Assembly (NCBI GenBank): GCA_035296625.1
Contig: DATHAO010000069.1
Span: 92,383 to 156,382 of the forward strand
Direction: 5' to 3'
Origin: DATCLS01 sp035296625
GTDB lineage: Bacteria > Actinomycetota > Acidimicrobiia > Acidimicrobiales > VFJN01
Length of the DNA stretch: 64,000 nt
Shown here: in pieces, positions 15,523 through 25,257 of the stretch
Numbering within the stretch: position 1 is the stretch's first letter
Layout: the number at the start of each line of letters is the position of its first letter
Made by a program: the position numbers and the translations under genes
The notes under the pieces: generated by a model
Databases searched by the model: none
The model's input: only the letters and a program-made list of their open reading frames with translations
Told to the model about the DNA's origin: nothing

Positions 15523-18182
15523 GCCTCGTAGAACAGGCGCTCCACGACCCGGCGCGACCGGCGGGTCACCCGCCGGAAGTCGGCCCGCAACGAGGCCGGC
15601 GTCGTGTCCAGCGACCTGGCCAACCGGGCGAGGTCGTCGGGACGGGACGGAAGGGCGTCGACGGCCGCGGGCGCCGAGCCCACCAACCACCAGCGGTTCC
15701 GCACCGCCTCGCAGAAGCGGTACGCGGCGCGTAGCACCTGGGCGTCGCCGGCCGTCACGCCGCCGGCCGACTCGAGCGCGTCGAGCGCCGCCATCGTCCC
15801 CGGCGAGCGGACGCCGGTACGGAGCTGCAGCAGCTGCACCGTCCACTCGACGTCGGACAGCGAGCCCTTGCCCAACTTGAGGTGGAACTCCCGGTCCTCG
15901 CCGGGCGGTATGCGCTCGCGCTCCACGCGGGCCTTGAGCCGCCGTACCTCCCGCTCGTCGTCGGTCGTGAACGGCCGACCCCACACGGCGGCGTCCACGA
16001 GCGCCGCGAACCGGTCTCCGACGTCGCGGTCGCCGGCGACCGCGCGGGCCCGGGCCATCGCCTGGCGCTCCCATACGTGGGCCCAGCGGGTGAAGTACGC
16101 GTCGTAGCCGCCCAGGCTCCGGGTCAGCGGGCCGTCGCGCCCCTCGGGGCGCAGGTTCGTGTCGACCGCGTAGATCCGGTGCGCCGGCGTGGCGCCGGCA
16201 ACGAAGCGAAGCACGCCGCCGGCCAGGCGCATCGCCTCGTCCTGTTCGTCCGGGGTGGTCGCCCCGTGGACGAACACGACGTCGAGGTCGCTGGCGTAGG
16301 ACAGCTCGCCGCCGGCCAGCCGCCCCAGCGCCACGACGGCGAAGGGCACCTGCGGGTCGAGCGTCACCACCGCCCGCTCCAGCACCGCCTCGGCCAGCGC
16401 CGTGAGGTCGGACCCGACGAGGGCCACGTCGCTTGCGCCGCCGATGTCGCGGGCGGCCACGCCGAGCAGGTGGCGGTCGCGCCAGCGGCGCAGGGCCCGC
16501 TGGCACTCCTCTCGCTCCCGGCGCCAGCCCAGCGCTCGGCCGGACGACTCGACGAGCGTGTCGCGGGCGAGCGTCCGCAGGCGGGCCGGATCGGCGAGGC
16601 GGACGATGAGGTCCGGGTTCTCGACCAGCATGTCGCCCATCAAGCCGCTCGTCCCCAACAGGCGGCACAGCGCCCTCGCCACGTCGGGGCTGTCCCGGAA
16701 GGCGACGGCCAGCTCCATGGATCGCTGCTGCCCCGAGGCCATCTTCCGCAGCCCGAGCAGGCCGAGGTCCGGGTCGGGCGTCTCGGACAGCCAGTCGAGC
16801 AGCAGTGGCAGCAGCTGCTGCATCATCCGCGACGACCGGGTCAGGCCCCGGGTGAGCTCCCGCACCGCCTGACGGGTGCGTTCGACGTCGGTGAACCCGA
16901 ACGAGGCCAGCGCCGCAGCCGCCGTCTCCGGAGCGAGGGTGCCGGCCCCGGCCAGCGCCTCAAGCAGCGGCCGGAAGTAGAGCCGCTCGTGGGTGGCCCG
17001 CACGAGGTTGCGGTGGTGGGCCAGCTCGCCCTCGAACGCCTCGACGGGACCGGTCCGGGGCGAGCCCCGGAAGCCCAGCACCCGTGCCACCCGCTCGCGC
17101 CGGTCGCGCTCGACGGGCAGGATGTGGGTCTGCTGGTTGTCCTCCAGCTGCAGGGCGTGCTCGACGCGCCGCAGGAACCGGTAGGCGGCATCGAGGCCCG
17201 CGGCGTCACCGGCGTCGACGTAGCCGCCCGCCGCCAGGGATGCGAGCGCCCGGAGCGTCGTGGGCGAGCGCAGCTCGGCGTCGACCCGGCCGTGTACGAG
17301 CTGCAGCAGCTGGACGGAGAACTCGATGTCGCGGATGCCGCCCCGGCCGAGCTTGAGGTCGCGCTCGCCGAGACCGCGGGCCGCCACCTCGCGCTCGGTG
17401 CGGGCCTTCATGGCCCGCAGCGAGCGCACGTCGTCGGGAGTGAGCGGCCGGGCCCACAGGACGGCCGCCGCCCGGTCGGCCCACGCACGGCCCAGGACCG
17501 GGTCCCCGGCCACCGGCCGGGCCTTGAGCAGGGCCTGGAACTCCCACGGCTCGGCCCACCGCTCCCAGTAGGCCGCGTAGCTGTCGAGGCTGCGGGTCAG
17601 CGGACCGTCGCGGCCCTCGGGCCGGAGGTTCGCGTCGACGCGGAAGGCGCGCCGCGCCACGTCCATGACGGCCCGGGCCTTGCGCACCTCGCCGCCCACG
17701 AACAGCAGGTCGATGTCGCTGCCGTAGTTCAGCTCCCGCCCGCCGAGCTTGCCCATCCCGATGACTGCCAGGTCCTCGACGCCCACCTGCGCGACCGCGA
17801 CGCGCAGGACGTCCGAGGCCAGCTCGGCGAGCGCCGCTGTCGTGTGCTCGACGTCGTCGAGCCCGGCCAGGTCGCGGGCGGCGATGCGGAGGATCTCGCG
17901 GTCCTTCCAGCGCACGAGCTCCTCCACCTCGCCGGGCGGGGGCGGCGCCACGCGCTCGTCGAGGTCGGCGAGCACGTCGAGCGCCTGCGGGTCGGCCTCG
18001 AGAAGGCGGGTGAGGCTGCGGCTGGCGGCGAGGACGCGCACGGCGTGACCGGAGGGCCCGTCGGGGTCGGCCGAGGCAGCCAGCCGGGTGACGGCGGGGT
18101 GGCCGAGCCGGTCAAGCCCGGTCCGCACGCCGCGCGGGTCGGCGGACCGGTCGATCAGATCGCCGAGCGCCACGGGGACCAC
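15519..18182 (-). CDS. glnE: Glutamine synthetase adenylyltransferase/removase
   Basis: About 887 residues. GlnE adds AMP to GlnA (inactivating it when nitrogen is plentiful) and removes it again. Two nucleotidyltransferase domains are visible: MGKLGGRELNYGSDIDLLFV in the N-terminal (removing) half and LGRLAGGELSYASDLDVVFV in the C-terminal (transferring) half. Each is followed by RPEGRDGPLTRSL and by LKLGRGGIRDIEFSVQLLQL or its second version LKLGKGSLSDVEWTVQLLQL. The GTG at 18182 is chosen because upstream residues look like leader; the start is uncertain by some tens of codons. Divergent from nadE. Its substrate, GlnA with an intact tyrosine site, is 12.6 kb away. Confidence 0.93.
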   Translation of the reverse strand: MVPVALGDLIDRSADPRGVRTGLDRLGHPAVTRLAASADPDGPSGHAVRVLAASRSLTRLLEADPQALDVLADLDERVAPPPPGEVEELVRWKDREILRIAARDLAGLDDVEHTTAALAELASDVLRVAVAQVGVEDLAVIGMGKLGGRELNYGSDIDLLFVGGEVRKARAVMDVARRAFRVDANLRPEGRDGPLTRSLDSYAAYWERWAEPWEFQALLKARPVAGDPVLGRAWADRAAAVLWARPLTPDDVRSLRAMKARTEREVAARGLGERDLKLGRGGIRDIEFSVQLLQLVHGRVDAELRSPTTLRALASLAAGGYVDAGDAAGLDAAYRFLRRVEHALQLEDNQQTHILPVERDRRERVARVLGFRGSPRTGPVEAFEGELAHHRNLVRATHERLYFRPLLEALAGAGTLAPETAAAALASFGFTDVERTRQAVRELTRGLTRSSRMMQQLLPLLLDWLSETPDPDLGLLGLRKMASGQQRSMELAVAFRDSPDVARALCRLLGTSGLMGDMLVENPDLIVRLADPARLRTLARDTLVESSGRALGWRREREECQRALRRWRDRHLLGVAARDIGGASDVALVGSDLTALAEAVLERAVVTLDPQVPFAVVALGRLAGGELSYASDLDVVFVHGATTPDEQDEAMRLAGGVLRFVAGATPAHRIYAVDTNLRPEGRDGPLTRSLGGYDAYFTRWAHVWERQAMARARAVAGDRDVGDRFAALVDAAVWGRPFTTDDEREVRRLKARVERERIPPGEDREFHLKLGKGSLSDVEWTVQLLQLRTGVRSPGTMAALDALESAGGVTAGDAQVLRAAYRFCEAVRNRWWLVGSAPAAVDALPSRPDDLARLARSLDTTPASLRADFRRVTRRSRRVVERLFYEA

Positions 18183-18279
18183 AGGACGATCATGCCCCCA
18201 CCGAGGACGGGCCGCGCCGCGACCCGCGGTGACCACGGCGGACGTGGGCCGGACGGGAGCGCCGCCTACGCTGGCGGGC

Positions 18280-20007
18280 GTGGCCCGCCTCCGCGTCGCG
18301 CTGTGCCAGCTGAACACCCGCGTCGGTGACCTCGCCGGCAACGTCGAACGCACGGTCGACGCCCTGCGCCGGGCCGAGGCCGAGGATGCGGACCTGGCGG
18401 TGTTCCCCGAGCTGGCCCTCACCGGCTATCCACCCGAGGACCTGCTGCTGAAGCCCGGCTTCGTGGCCGACAGCCAGGCAGCGTTGGGCCGTGTGGCGTC
18501 GGCCACCGCGTCCGGCCGATGCGCCGTGGTCGTCGGCTTCGTCGACGCCGGGCGCGACCTGTACAACGCGGCCGCGGTGTGCGCCGGCGGCGAGGTCCGG
18601 GCCATCTACCACAAGCGCGAGCTGCCCAACTACGCCGTGTTCGACGAGCAGCGCTACTTCGCCCGAGGCACCGAGCCACCCACGCTGGTCCTCGTGGCCG
18701 GCGTGCGGGTGGGCGTCTCGATCTGCGAGGACGCGTTCAACCCGACCGGGCCGATCGCCATGCAGGCCGCCGGGGGCGCCGAGCTCGTCGTCAACATCAA
18801 CGCCTCGCCGTACTACGCGAACCGGCTCGCGGAGCGCGAACGCATGCTCGCCACCCGGGCATCCGACGCCTCCTGCGCCCTGGTGTACGTGAACCAGGTG
18901 GGAGGTCAGGACGAGCTCGTCTTCGACGGGGCGTCGATGGTGTTCGATACGAACGGCGACCTGGTGGCCCGCCTGCCGCAGTTCGAGGAGCGGGTGGACG
19001 TGTGCGACATCGAGGTGCAACCGGTGTTCCGCAAGCGGCTGCTCGACCCGCGGGGCCGCGCTACCGACGTGGCGCTGCCGGTGGTCGAGGTGTCGACCGC
19101 TCCCCGGGCCGCCACCAGCACCGCCACCCGACCTGGCACGGTGGCCGACCTGCTGGACCCGGTGCGCGAGGTGTACGAGGCGCTCGTCACCGGCACGCGC
19201 GACTACGTGCTGCGCAACGGCTTCACCGACGTGGTGGTCGGCCTGTCGGGCGGCGTGGACTCGTCGCTCGTCGCCGCCATCGCCGTGGACGCCCTGGGCC
19301 CCGAGCGGGTGCACGGCGTGATGATGCCGTCGCGGTACTCGTCGGACCACTCGCTGTCCGACGCCGAGAAGCTGGCCGTCGAGCTCGGGATCGAACACCG
19401 GACGATCGACATCGAGGCCGCGCACTCGGCGTTGCTCGACCTCCTCGCCCCGAGCTTCGCCGGCCTCGAGCCCGACATCACCGAGGAGAACCTGCAGTCG
19501 CGCATCCGCGGCGTGATCCTCATGGCCCTGTCGAACAAGAACCGGGGCTGGATGGTGCTGACGACCGGCAACAAGAGCGAATCCGCGGTCGGCTACTCGA
19601 CGCTCTACGGCGACACGGCCGGCGGCTTCGCTGTGATCAAGGACGTGCCCAAGCTGCTCGTCTACGAGCTGTGCCGCGACCGCAACGCCCGGACCGGGCG
19701 GGCGATCATCCCCGAGGACGTGCTCACGAAGCCCCCGTCGGCCGAGCTCCGGCCGGACCAGACCGACGCCCAGTCACTGCCCCCCTACGAGGTGCTCGAC
19801 CCGATCGTCGAGGCCTACGTCGAGCACGACATGACCCGGGCACAGATGGTCGAGCGGGGCTTCGACGCGGAGCTGGTGGCGCGCATCACACGCCTGGTCG
19901 ACGCGGCCGAGTACAAGCGCCGCCAGACGCCGCCGGGCGTGCGGGTCACCCCCAAGGCGTTCGGCAAGGACCGCCGGGTCCCCATCACGAACGCCTACCG
20001 GGGCTGA
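18280..20007 (+). CDS. nadE: NAD+ synthase, glutamine-hydrolysing
   Basis: 575 residues. Last step of NAD synthesis: nicotinate adenine dinucleotide plus glutamine and ATP gives NAD. The N-terminal nitrilase-like glutaminase domain has its triad: Glu in FPELALTGYPPEDLLL, Lys in IYHKRELPNYAVFDEQRYF and Cys in GVSICEDAF. The C-terminal synthetase has the PP-loop VVGLSGGVDSSLVAAIA and TGNKSESAVGYSTLYGD. The GTG at 18280 begins right at the conserved LRVALCQLN. It depends on glutamine supplied by the synthetases at the start of the window. Confidence 0.95.
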   Translation: MARLRVALCQLNTRVGDLAGNVERTVDALRRAEAEDADLAVFPELALTGYPPEDLLLKPGFVADSQAALGRVASATASGRCAVVVGFVDAGRDLYNAAAVCAGGEVRAIYHKRELPNYAVFDEQRYFARGTEPPTLVLVAGVRVGVSICEDAFNPTGPIAMQAAGGAELVVNINASPYYANRLAERERMLATRASDASCALVYVNQVGGQDELVFDGASMVFDTNGDLVARLPQFEERVDVCDIEVQPVFRKRLLDPRGRATDVALPVVEVSTAPRAATSTATRPGTVADLLDPVREVYEALVTGTRDYVLRNGFTDVVVGLSGGVDSSLVAAIAVDALGPERVHGVMMPSRYSSDHSLSDAEKLAVELGIEHRTIDIEAAHSALLDLLAPSFAGLEPDITEENLQSRIRGVILMALSNKNRGWMVLTTGNKSESAVGYSTLYGDTAGGFAVIKDVPKLLVYELCRDRNARTGRAIIPEDVLTKPPSAELRPDQTDAQSLPPYEVLDPIVEAYVEHDMTRAQMVERGFDAELVARITRLVDAAEYKRRQTPPGVRVTPKAFGKDRRVPITNAYRG

Positions 20008-20047
20008 GCGGCGGCCCCACCCGGCGCCGTCCCATCGCGCCGCGCCC

Positions 20048-21025
20048 GTGTCCGAACCGTTCACGCCGCCGCCCCGGGCCGCCGGGACGGGGGCGCTGCC
20101 GGCAGCCGTGGGCCCGGCGGCCCCGTCCGTCGTGGTGCCGGCGGGACGCACGGCGCGCCGCCGGGCCGACGCCGCCCTGGTCGTCGCCGCGCTCTTCTTC
20201 GGGACGACGTTCATCGTGGTCAAGGACGCGGTCGAGAACGCCGACCCGATCGGGTTCCTCGCCGTGCGGTTCCTGCTGGGCGGCGCCGTGCTCGCCGTGC
20301 TGGCCCGCGGCCGCCCGGCCACGCCGCACGAGGTGCGTCACGGTGTGCTCGCCGGGGCGGCCCTGCTCGCCGGCTACGTGACCCAGACAGTCGGCCTCCA
20401 GTACACGACGCCTGCCACCTCGGCGTTCGTGACCTACATGCTGGTCATGATCGTGCCTCTGATCACCTGGGCGGTGCACCGCCGGCGGCCCCACCCGCTC
20501 ACCTTCGCCGGGGTGGCGCTGGCCGTGGCCGGCCTGGCGCTGCTCACCGGCGGTGCGGGATCGAGCGCCGGGATCGGGCGGGGCGAGGTGCTGACGCTCG
20601 GCTGCGCCCTGGCGTTCGCCGTCCACATCGTGCTGCTGGGCGAGACGGCGGACCGCCACGACGCGCTGCGCTTCACCTGCGTGCAGCTGTTGACCGTCGG
20701 TGCGGCATGCCTCGTCCCCGCGGTCGCCACCGGTGGGGTCGCCCTACCGGCCGGGGCGCTGGCCGCCGCCGCACTGACCGGCGTGTTGGCCACGGCCCTG
20801 GCCTTCGCCGCCATGGTCGCCGCCCAGCGGGTGGTGGCGCCGTCGCGGGCGGCGCTCGTGCTGCTGCTCGAACCCGTGTTCGCCGCCCTGCTCGGGTGGG
20901 CCACGGGCGATTCGCTCACGGTCTCGATGGTGGCGGGCGGGGGGCTGATCCTGGCCGCCGTCGTCGTCGCCGAGATCGTGGCCCCGGCCCGCGAGGCCCG
21001 GGCGCGAGACTGCCCGGCGTGCTGA
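20048..21025 (+). CDS. EamA/DMT-family transporter
   Basis: 325 residues, about ten membrane helices in two EamA repeats. First repeat: ALVVAALFFGTTFIVVKDAV and PIGFLAVRFLLGGAVLAVLA. Second: EVLTLGCALAFAVHIVLLGE and ALVLLLEPVFAALLGWATGD. These are drug/metabolite exporters; the substrate is not predictable. GTG start 40 bp after nadE; the ribosome site is weak. The C-terminal DCPAC is unusual. Confidence 0.85.
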   Translation: MSEPFTPPPRAAGTGALPAAVGPAAPSVVVPAGRTARRRADAALVVAALFFGTTFIVVKDAVENADPIGFLAVRFLLGGAVLAVLARGRPATPHEVRHGVLAGAALLAGYVTQTVGLQYTTPATSAFVTYMLVMIVPLITWAVHRRRPHPLTFAGVALAVAGLALLTGGAGSSAGIGRGEVLTLGCALAFAVHIVLLGETADRHDALRFTCVQLLTVGAACLVPAVATGGVALPAGALAAAALTGVLATALAFAAMVAAQRVVAPSRAALVLLLEPVFAALLGWATGDSLTVSMVAGGGLILAAVVVAEIVAPAREARARDCPAC

Positions 21026-21027
21026 CC

Positions 21028-21672
21028 ATGGACGAGAGCGCACGGCTGGTCGGCGGCTACGCCTGGGTCGAGCTGCGGCTGTTCGAGATCGTGGGCGGGT
21101 GGGTGCCGGACGTGCCGGAACCCGAGGTGAAGGTACGCCTCGCCGCGCAGGCCCGGCACCACGCCTGGCACGCCGAGCTGTGGTTGGGCCACCGTCCCGT
21201 GGTGGCGGGGCGCGACGTCGACGAGCTGGTGGCCGCGCCGAGCGCCGGGGCGGCCGCCGCCCTCGACGCCCTGGCGACGCGAGACGCGCCGGCTGCGTCG
21301 GCAGCGCCGGGCCGGTCCCGCGAAAGCGCCCCGGCCGCGCCGGACGCGTCCGGCCGGACCGGCGACGACGGCGACCCGGCCGGCGACCGCGGCGCGACGC
21401 TCGACCGCCTGGCTGGGCTGTCCCGGGTCGTGCTGCCCCGGCTGATCACCGCCTACGGGCGCCACGCGGAGGCGGGGTCGGCCATGGCGGACGGACCGGT
21501 CCTGCGGACGCTGCGCTTGGTCCTGACCGACGACGTGGCCGACTGGCGAGAGGGCGAGGCGTTGGTCCAGTCGCTCGTGCGCACCGCTGGTGATGCGGAG
21601 CGGGCCGCGGCGGTGGTCGCTCGCCTCGAGTCACTCCTCGGCGCCGACGGCCTCACCGCCCCGCTTCCCTGA
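21028..21672 (+). CDS. Ferritin-like-fold hypothetical protein
   Basis: 214 residues, start two bases after the transporter stop. The N-terminal part (SARLVGGYAWVELRLFEIVG and RLAAQARHHAWHAELWLGHR) has E and HxxH/ExxxH-like spacing as in ferritin-like four-helix bundles. A low-complexity Ala/Gly/Asp linker follows (about residues 85-125), then two more helices. No assigned function; probably an operon partner of the transporter. Confidence 0.55.
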   Translation: MDESARLVGGYAWVELRLFEIVGGWVPDVPEPEVKVRLAAQARHHAWHAELWLGHRPVVAGRDVDELVAAPSAGAAAALDALATRDAPAASAAPGRSRESAPAAPDASGRTGDDGDPAGDRGATLDRLAGLSRVVLPRLITAYGRHAEAGSAMADGPVLRTLRLVLTDDVADWREGEALVQSLVRTAGDAERAAAVVARLESLLGADGLTAPLP

Positions 21673-21751
21673 CCCGCGCCCGCGGTGGCGACGACCGTCG
21701 CGGGGTCTGATTTTCCACGGCTACGGCTCAGCGGTGCGGCGGGGGCCGCCC

Positions 21752-22708
21752 CTAACCCTCGGGCGCCACCGGGGCGGGAGCAGTCGTCGACGTGGTGGCG
21801 CCCTCGTCCGCGGTCGTGCCGTCGTCCGGGATCGCGCGAGCCTCGGGGTCGACCGTGGTGGGAGGCGTCGTGCTGTCGACGGGCTCGTCTCGGGCACCGT
21901 CGCCCGTCCTCGGGGCCTGGGTGGTCACCGGCGTCGGCTCGCCGGCGGGGTCGACGGTCGAGTCCGTCCCGGCCTGAGCCCAGGTGCGCGTGTCGCCGGC
22001 ATCGAGCGTGCCCCGCGCTCCTCCCCAGCTGCCGTCCGCGTCGCCGTCCCGGTCGTCGTCGACACCCCGGTGGTCGTCGCGGCCCTGATCCAGAAGGAGT
22101 GAGGTGGCCGTCGACGTGCCGGTCGTGGCGCCGGTCGGAGGCGATGGCTCGCCGGCGGATGCAGGCGGCGTGGCCCGGTCCTCGGTGGGATCGGACGGCA
22201 CGGCGGGGGCCGCGTCTGCTCCCGCCGGGCCGGTCGCCGCGTCGGAACCGGACACCCCCGGCAGCCGGACCGCGTCCTCGGGGACCCTCATCCGGAACCC
22301 CACAGCCGACCCGACCTGCGCAGCGGCCTCAGGACCGGAACGGTCGAGCGACGGCCGGGTCGCGGCCAGCACCAGGCCCACGAGGAGGACGGCGGCCGCG
22401 GCGACGCTCACCGCGGGGCGGACGAACGAGCCGCCCCGGGCGCTGGCGACGGACCGGCGGTACCCGTCGGCGACCCCGATCGGCGTGGCCGCGGCGACCG
22501 CTCCCGTGGGTCCGACCACGCCCGCGCCCTGGCCTTCTGCGATGGCGGTCCGGAGCTCGTCGGACATCGGCGGCGCGGGTTCGACCTCGCGGCTGGCGTA
22601 GAGAACCGCGACGAGCTCGTCGAGGCCGTCCGGCCGGGCGCGCCCGAGCGGCCGGCGTCCCGCCAGCACGTCGTCGACCTCGTGCTCGTTGAGGCGTGAG
22701 CTGCGCAT
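21752..22708 (-). CDS. Single-pass membrane protein, probable anti-sigma partner
   Basis: 318 residues. N-terminal cytoplasmic part (VDDVLAGRRPLGRARPDGLD, ELVAVLYASREVEPAPPMSD) of about 105 residues, one membrane segment (VSVAAAAVLLVGLVLAATRP), then a long Pro/Thr/Asp-rich outside region. Lying 90 bp downstream of an ECF sigma gene on the same strand, this layout is that of an anti-sigma factor with an extracytoplasmic sensor tail. No zinc HxxxCxxC motif is seen, so it is not of the ZAS class. The low-complexity tail includes a short Asp/Arg-rich patch. Start ATG 22708 chosen by position; uncertain. Confidence 0.6.
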   Translation of the reverse strand: MRSSRLNEHEVDDVLAGRRPLGRARPDGLDELVAVLYASREVEPAPPMSDELRTAIAEGQGAGVVGPTGAVAAATPIGVADGYRRSVASARGGSFVRPAVSVAAAAVLLVGLVLAATRPSLDRSGPEAAAQVGSAVGFRMRVPEDAVRLPGVSGSDAATGPAGADAAPAVPSDPTEDRATPPASAGEPSPPTGATTGTSTATSLLLDQGRDDHRGVDDDRDGDADGSWGGARGTLDAGDTRTWAQAGTDSTVDPAGEPTPVTTQAPRTGDGARDEPVDSTTPPTTVDPEARAIPDDGTTADEGATTSTTAPAPVAPEG

Positions 22709-22798
22709 CCGTTCAGGCAAACGACCGTTCGTGCGCCGGGGTTGCGCGGTCGATCGGACCGGCACCCCGCAGCCGGTCACCGGCGAGGGCGTGCGAGC

Positions 22799-23443
22799 TC
22801 ACGCCGTGGCGGGCTGGCGATCGATGTGGCGGCGCAGGGCGTTGAGCGCCCTGTGCTGGAGCGCCTTGATGGCGCCCTCGCGCTTACCGAGCATGCGCGC
22901 CACCTCCTCGACGGACAGATCGGCGACGATGCGCAGCAGCACCACGTCGCGTTGGTCCCGCGAGAGCACGGCGAGCAGATCCCGCACGTTGTCGTGGGCG
23001 AGCCAGGCCAGGACGTCGTCCTCGACGTCGCCGGTGCCCACGTGTTCCTCGACACCGGCCTCGCCGTCGACGCGCGGCTGGCGGTTGGCCCGTCGGCGGT
23101 CGTCGATCATGCGGTGGTGGGCGATCGTGAACACCCACGACCGGAAGCCCTGCTCGTCGCCCTTGAAAGCACCGAGATTGCGGTGCACCTGCACGAAGAC
23201 GTCGTTCGTCAGGCCGTCGGGGTCGCTCGCCCGGTGCCAGCGCAAGTAGGACGCCACCTGCCCGGCCATCGTGCGATAGAGCTGCTCGAACGCCCGGCAG
23301 GAGCCGGCCCGGGCGGCGTCGACGAGGCGACCGACAGGGAGTGACGTCGGGCGCCGCCCGACGTCGGGCGCGCGGAGGATCCCCGTTGCGATGGGCCGGT
23401 CGTCGGTGAGCTGCACGCGTGAGGCCTCCGGGGTCGTCACCAT
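22799..23443 (-). CDS. ECF-type RNA polymerase sigma factor
   Basis: About 214 residues. Region 2: AFEQLYRTMAGQVASYLRWH, ASDPDGLTNDVFVQVHRNLG and FRSWVFTIAHHRMIDDRRRA. Region 4: LLAVLSRDQRDVVLLRIVAD, LSVEEVARMLGKREGAIKAL and QHRALNALRRHI. No region 3, as expected for ECF. The GTG/ATG near 23443 (MVTTPEASRVQ) is the likely start. Paired with the membrane protein downstream, which would hold it inactive until an outside signal. Confidence 0.92.
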   Translation of the reverse strand: MVTTPEASRVQLTDDRPIATGILRAPDVGRRPTSLPVGRLVDAARAGSCRAFEQLYRTMAGQVASYLRWHRASDPDGLTNDVFVQVHRNLGAFKGDEQGFRSWVFTIAHHRMIDDRRRANRQPRVDGEAGVEEHVGTGDVEDDVLAWLAHDNVRDLLAVLSRDQRDVVLLRIVADLSVEEVARMLGKREGAIKALQHRALNALRRHIDRQPATA

Positions 23444-23792
23444 TGATGAGCGCCGTTCGCCTTCATCTGAACCACCGGGCGAGTTGCATCCCTCCCCTGG
23501 ACGAGGGACCTTAGTCAACGCGAAACCCCCCGCACGGCACGCTACGGAGGCGACGGACGCCGAGCGCGTTCGTGCGGTGCCGGCGAGGGCGGAATTCCTG
23601 CGGAGGATCCCTGCTCGCGCCCGTCAGGGCGTGTACGTTGATGGGTCGTGGGATCGCCGGGCATCCGAGGATCTCACCCTTGGTGCGCGCGGCCGTGTCC
23701 ACCCTTGACCGGCCGGGTATCCTTGGCGACGCCCCGGGTCCTCCGGGAGCATCGAGTTCGTCGCACCGCCTCGTGCACCTTTTCCCGCCACG

Positions 23793-24785
<993 letters not shown>

Positions 24786-24989
24786 ACGTCACCGACCGGG
24801 CCGGCGCTCCCCCGATTGCGGCGGCCCTCCGCGCCCGCACCCCCTCTCACACCCATCAAGCCCGTCCGGCGCAGCCCCCCGATCTCCCACCGCCCGCGAC
24901 CGCCGGCCGCAGTGCCGCACTCCCCCCGGCGGGCGGCCGGACGCTCGGGCTCACGCTGCGGGCCCCCGTACGAGCGGTCCTCGGCCAGG

Positions 24990-25098
24990 CGCGGAACGAG
25001 CGCCTCCTCACGCACGTGGGCACAGAACGAGCGGCCCGCACCCAGCGGGCGCAGAACGAACGGCCTTCACGCACGTGGGCGCGAACGAGGCGCCGGGC
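24990..25098. repeat. 30-bp imperfect tandem repeat
   Basis: Units starting near 24990, 25019, 25049 and 25079 share GC(A/G)CAGAACGA(G/A)CGGCC. CACGCACGTGGGC recurs at 25009-25021 and 25068-25080. Non-coding, between the sigma factor and clcA ends. The preceding 24786-24989 shows no gene I can support. Confidence 0.6.
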
Positions 25099-25248
25099 GG
25101 GTGGCGCTGAGGATGCCGGCCGCTGCCGGGGCGGGTTTCCCCGGCGGCCGTAGGCTTGCACCGCAGGCGACAGGACGCGTCCGTCGCCGGTCATACGTCG
25201 CGGTAGGCCGGCACCCCAGGCGACAGGCCCCCACCCGTTGGCGGTGGG
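25095..25248. repeat. Dispersed palindromic repeat, copy 2, plus terminator-like hairpin
   Basis: 25095-25162 repeats the 13692-13761 element almost base for base. A partial second 3' half (CGGTAGGCCGGCACCCC, 25201-25217) follows. CCCACC (25230-25235) and GGTGGG (25243-25248) form a hairpin ten bases from the clcA stop. Again the element sits between converging genes. Confidence 0.75.
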
Positions 25249-25257
25249 ACGAGCGGC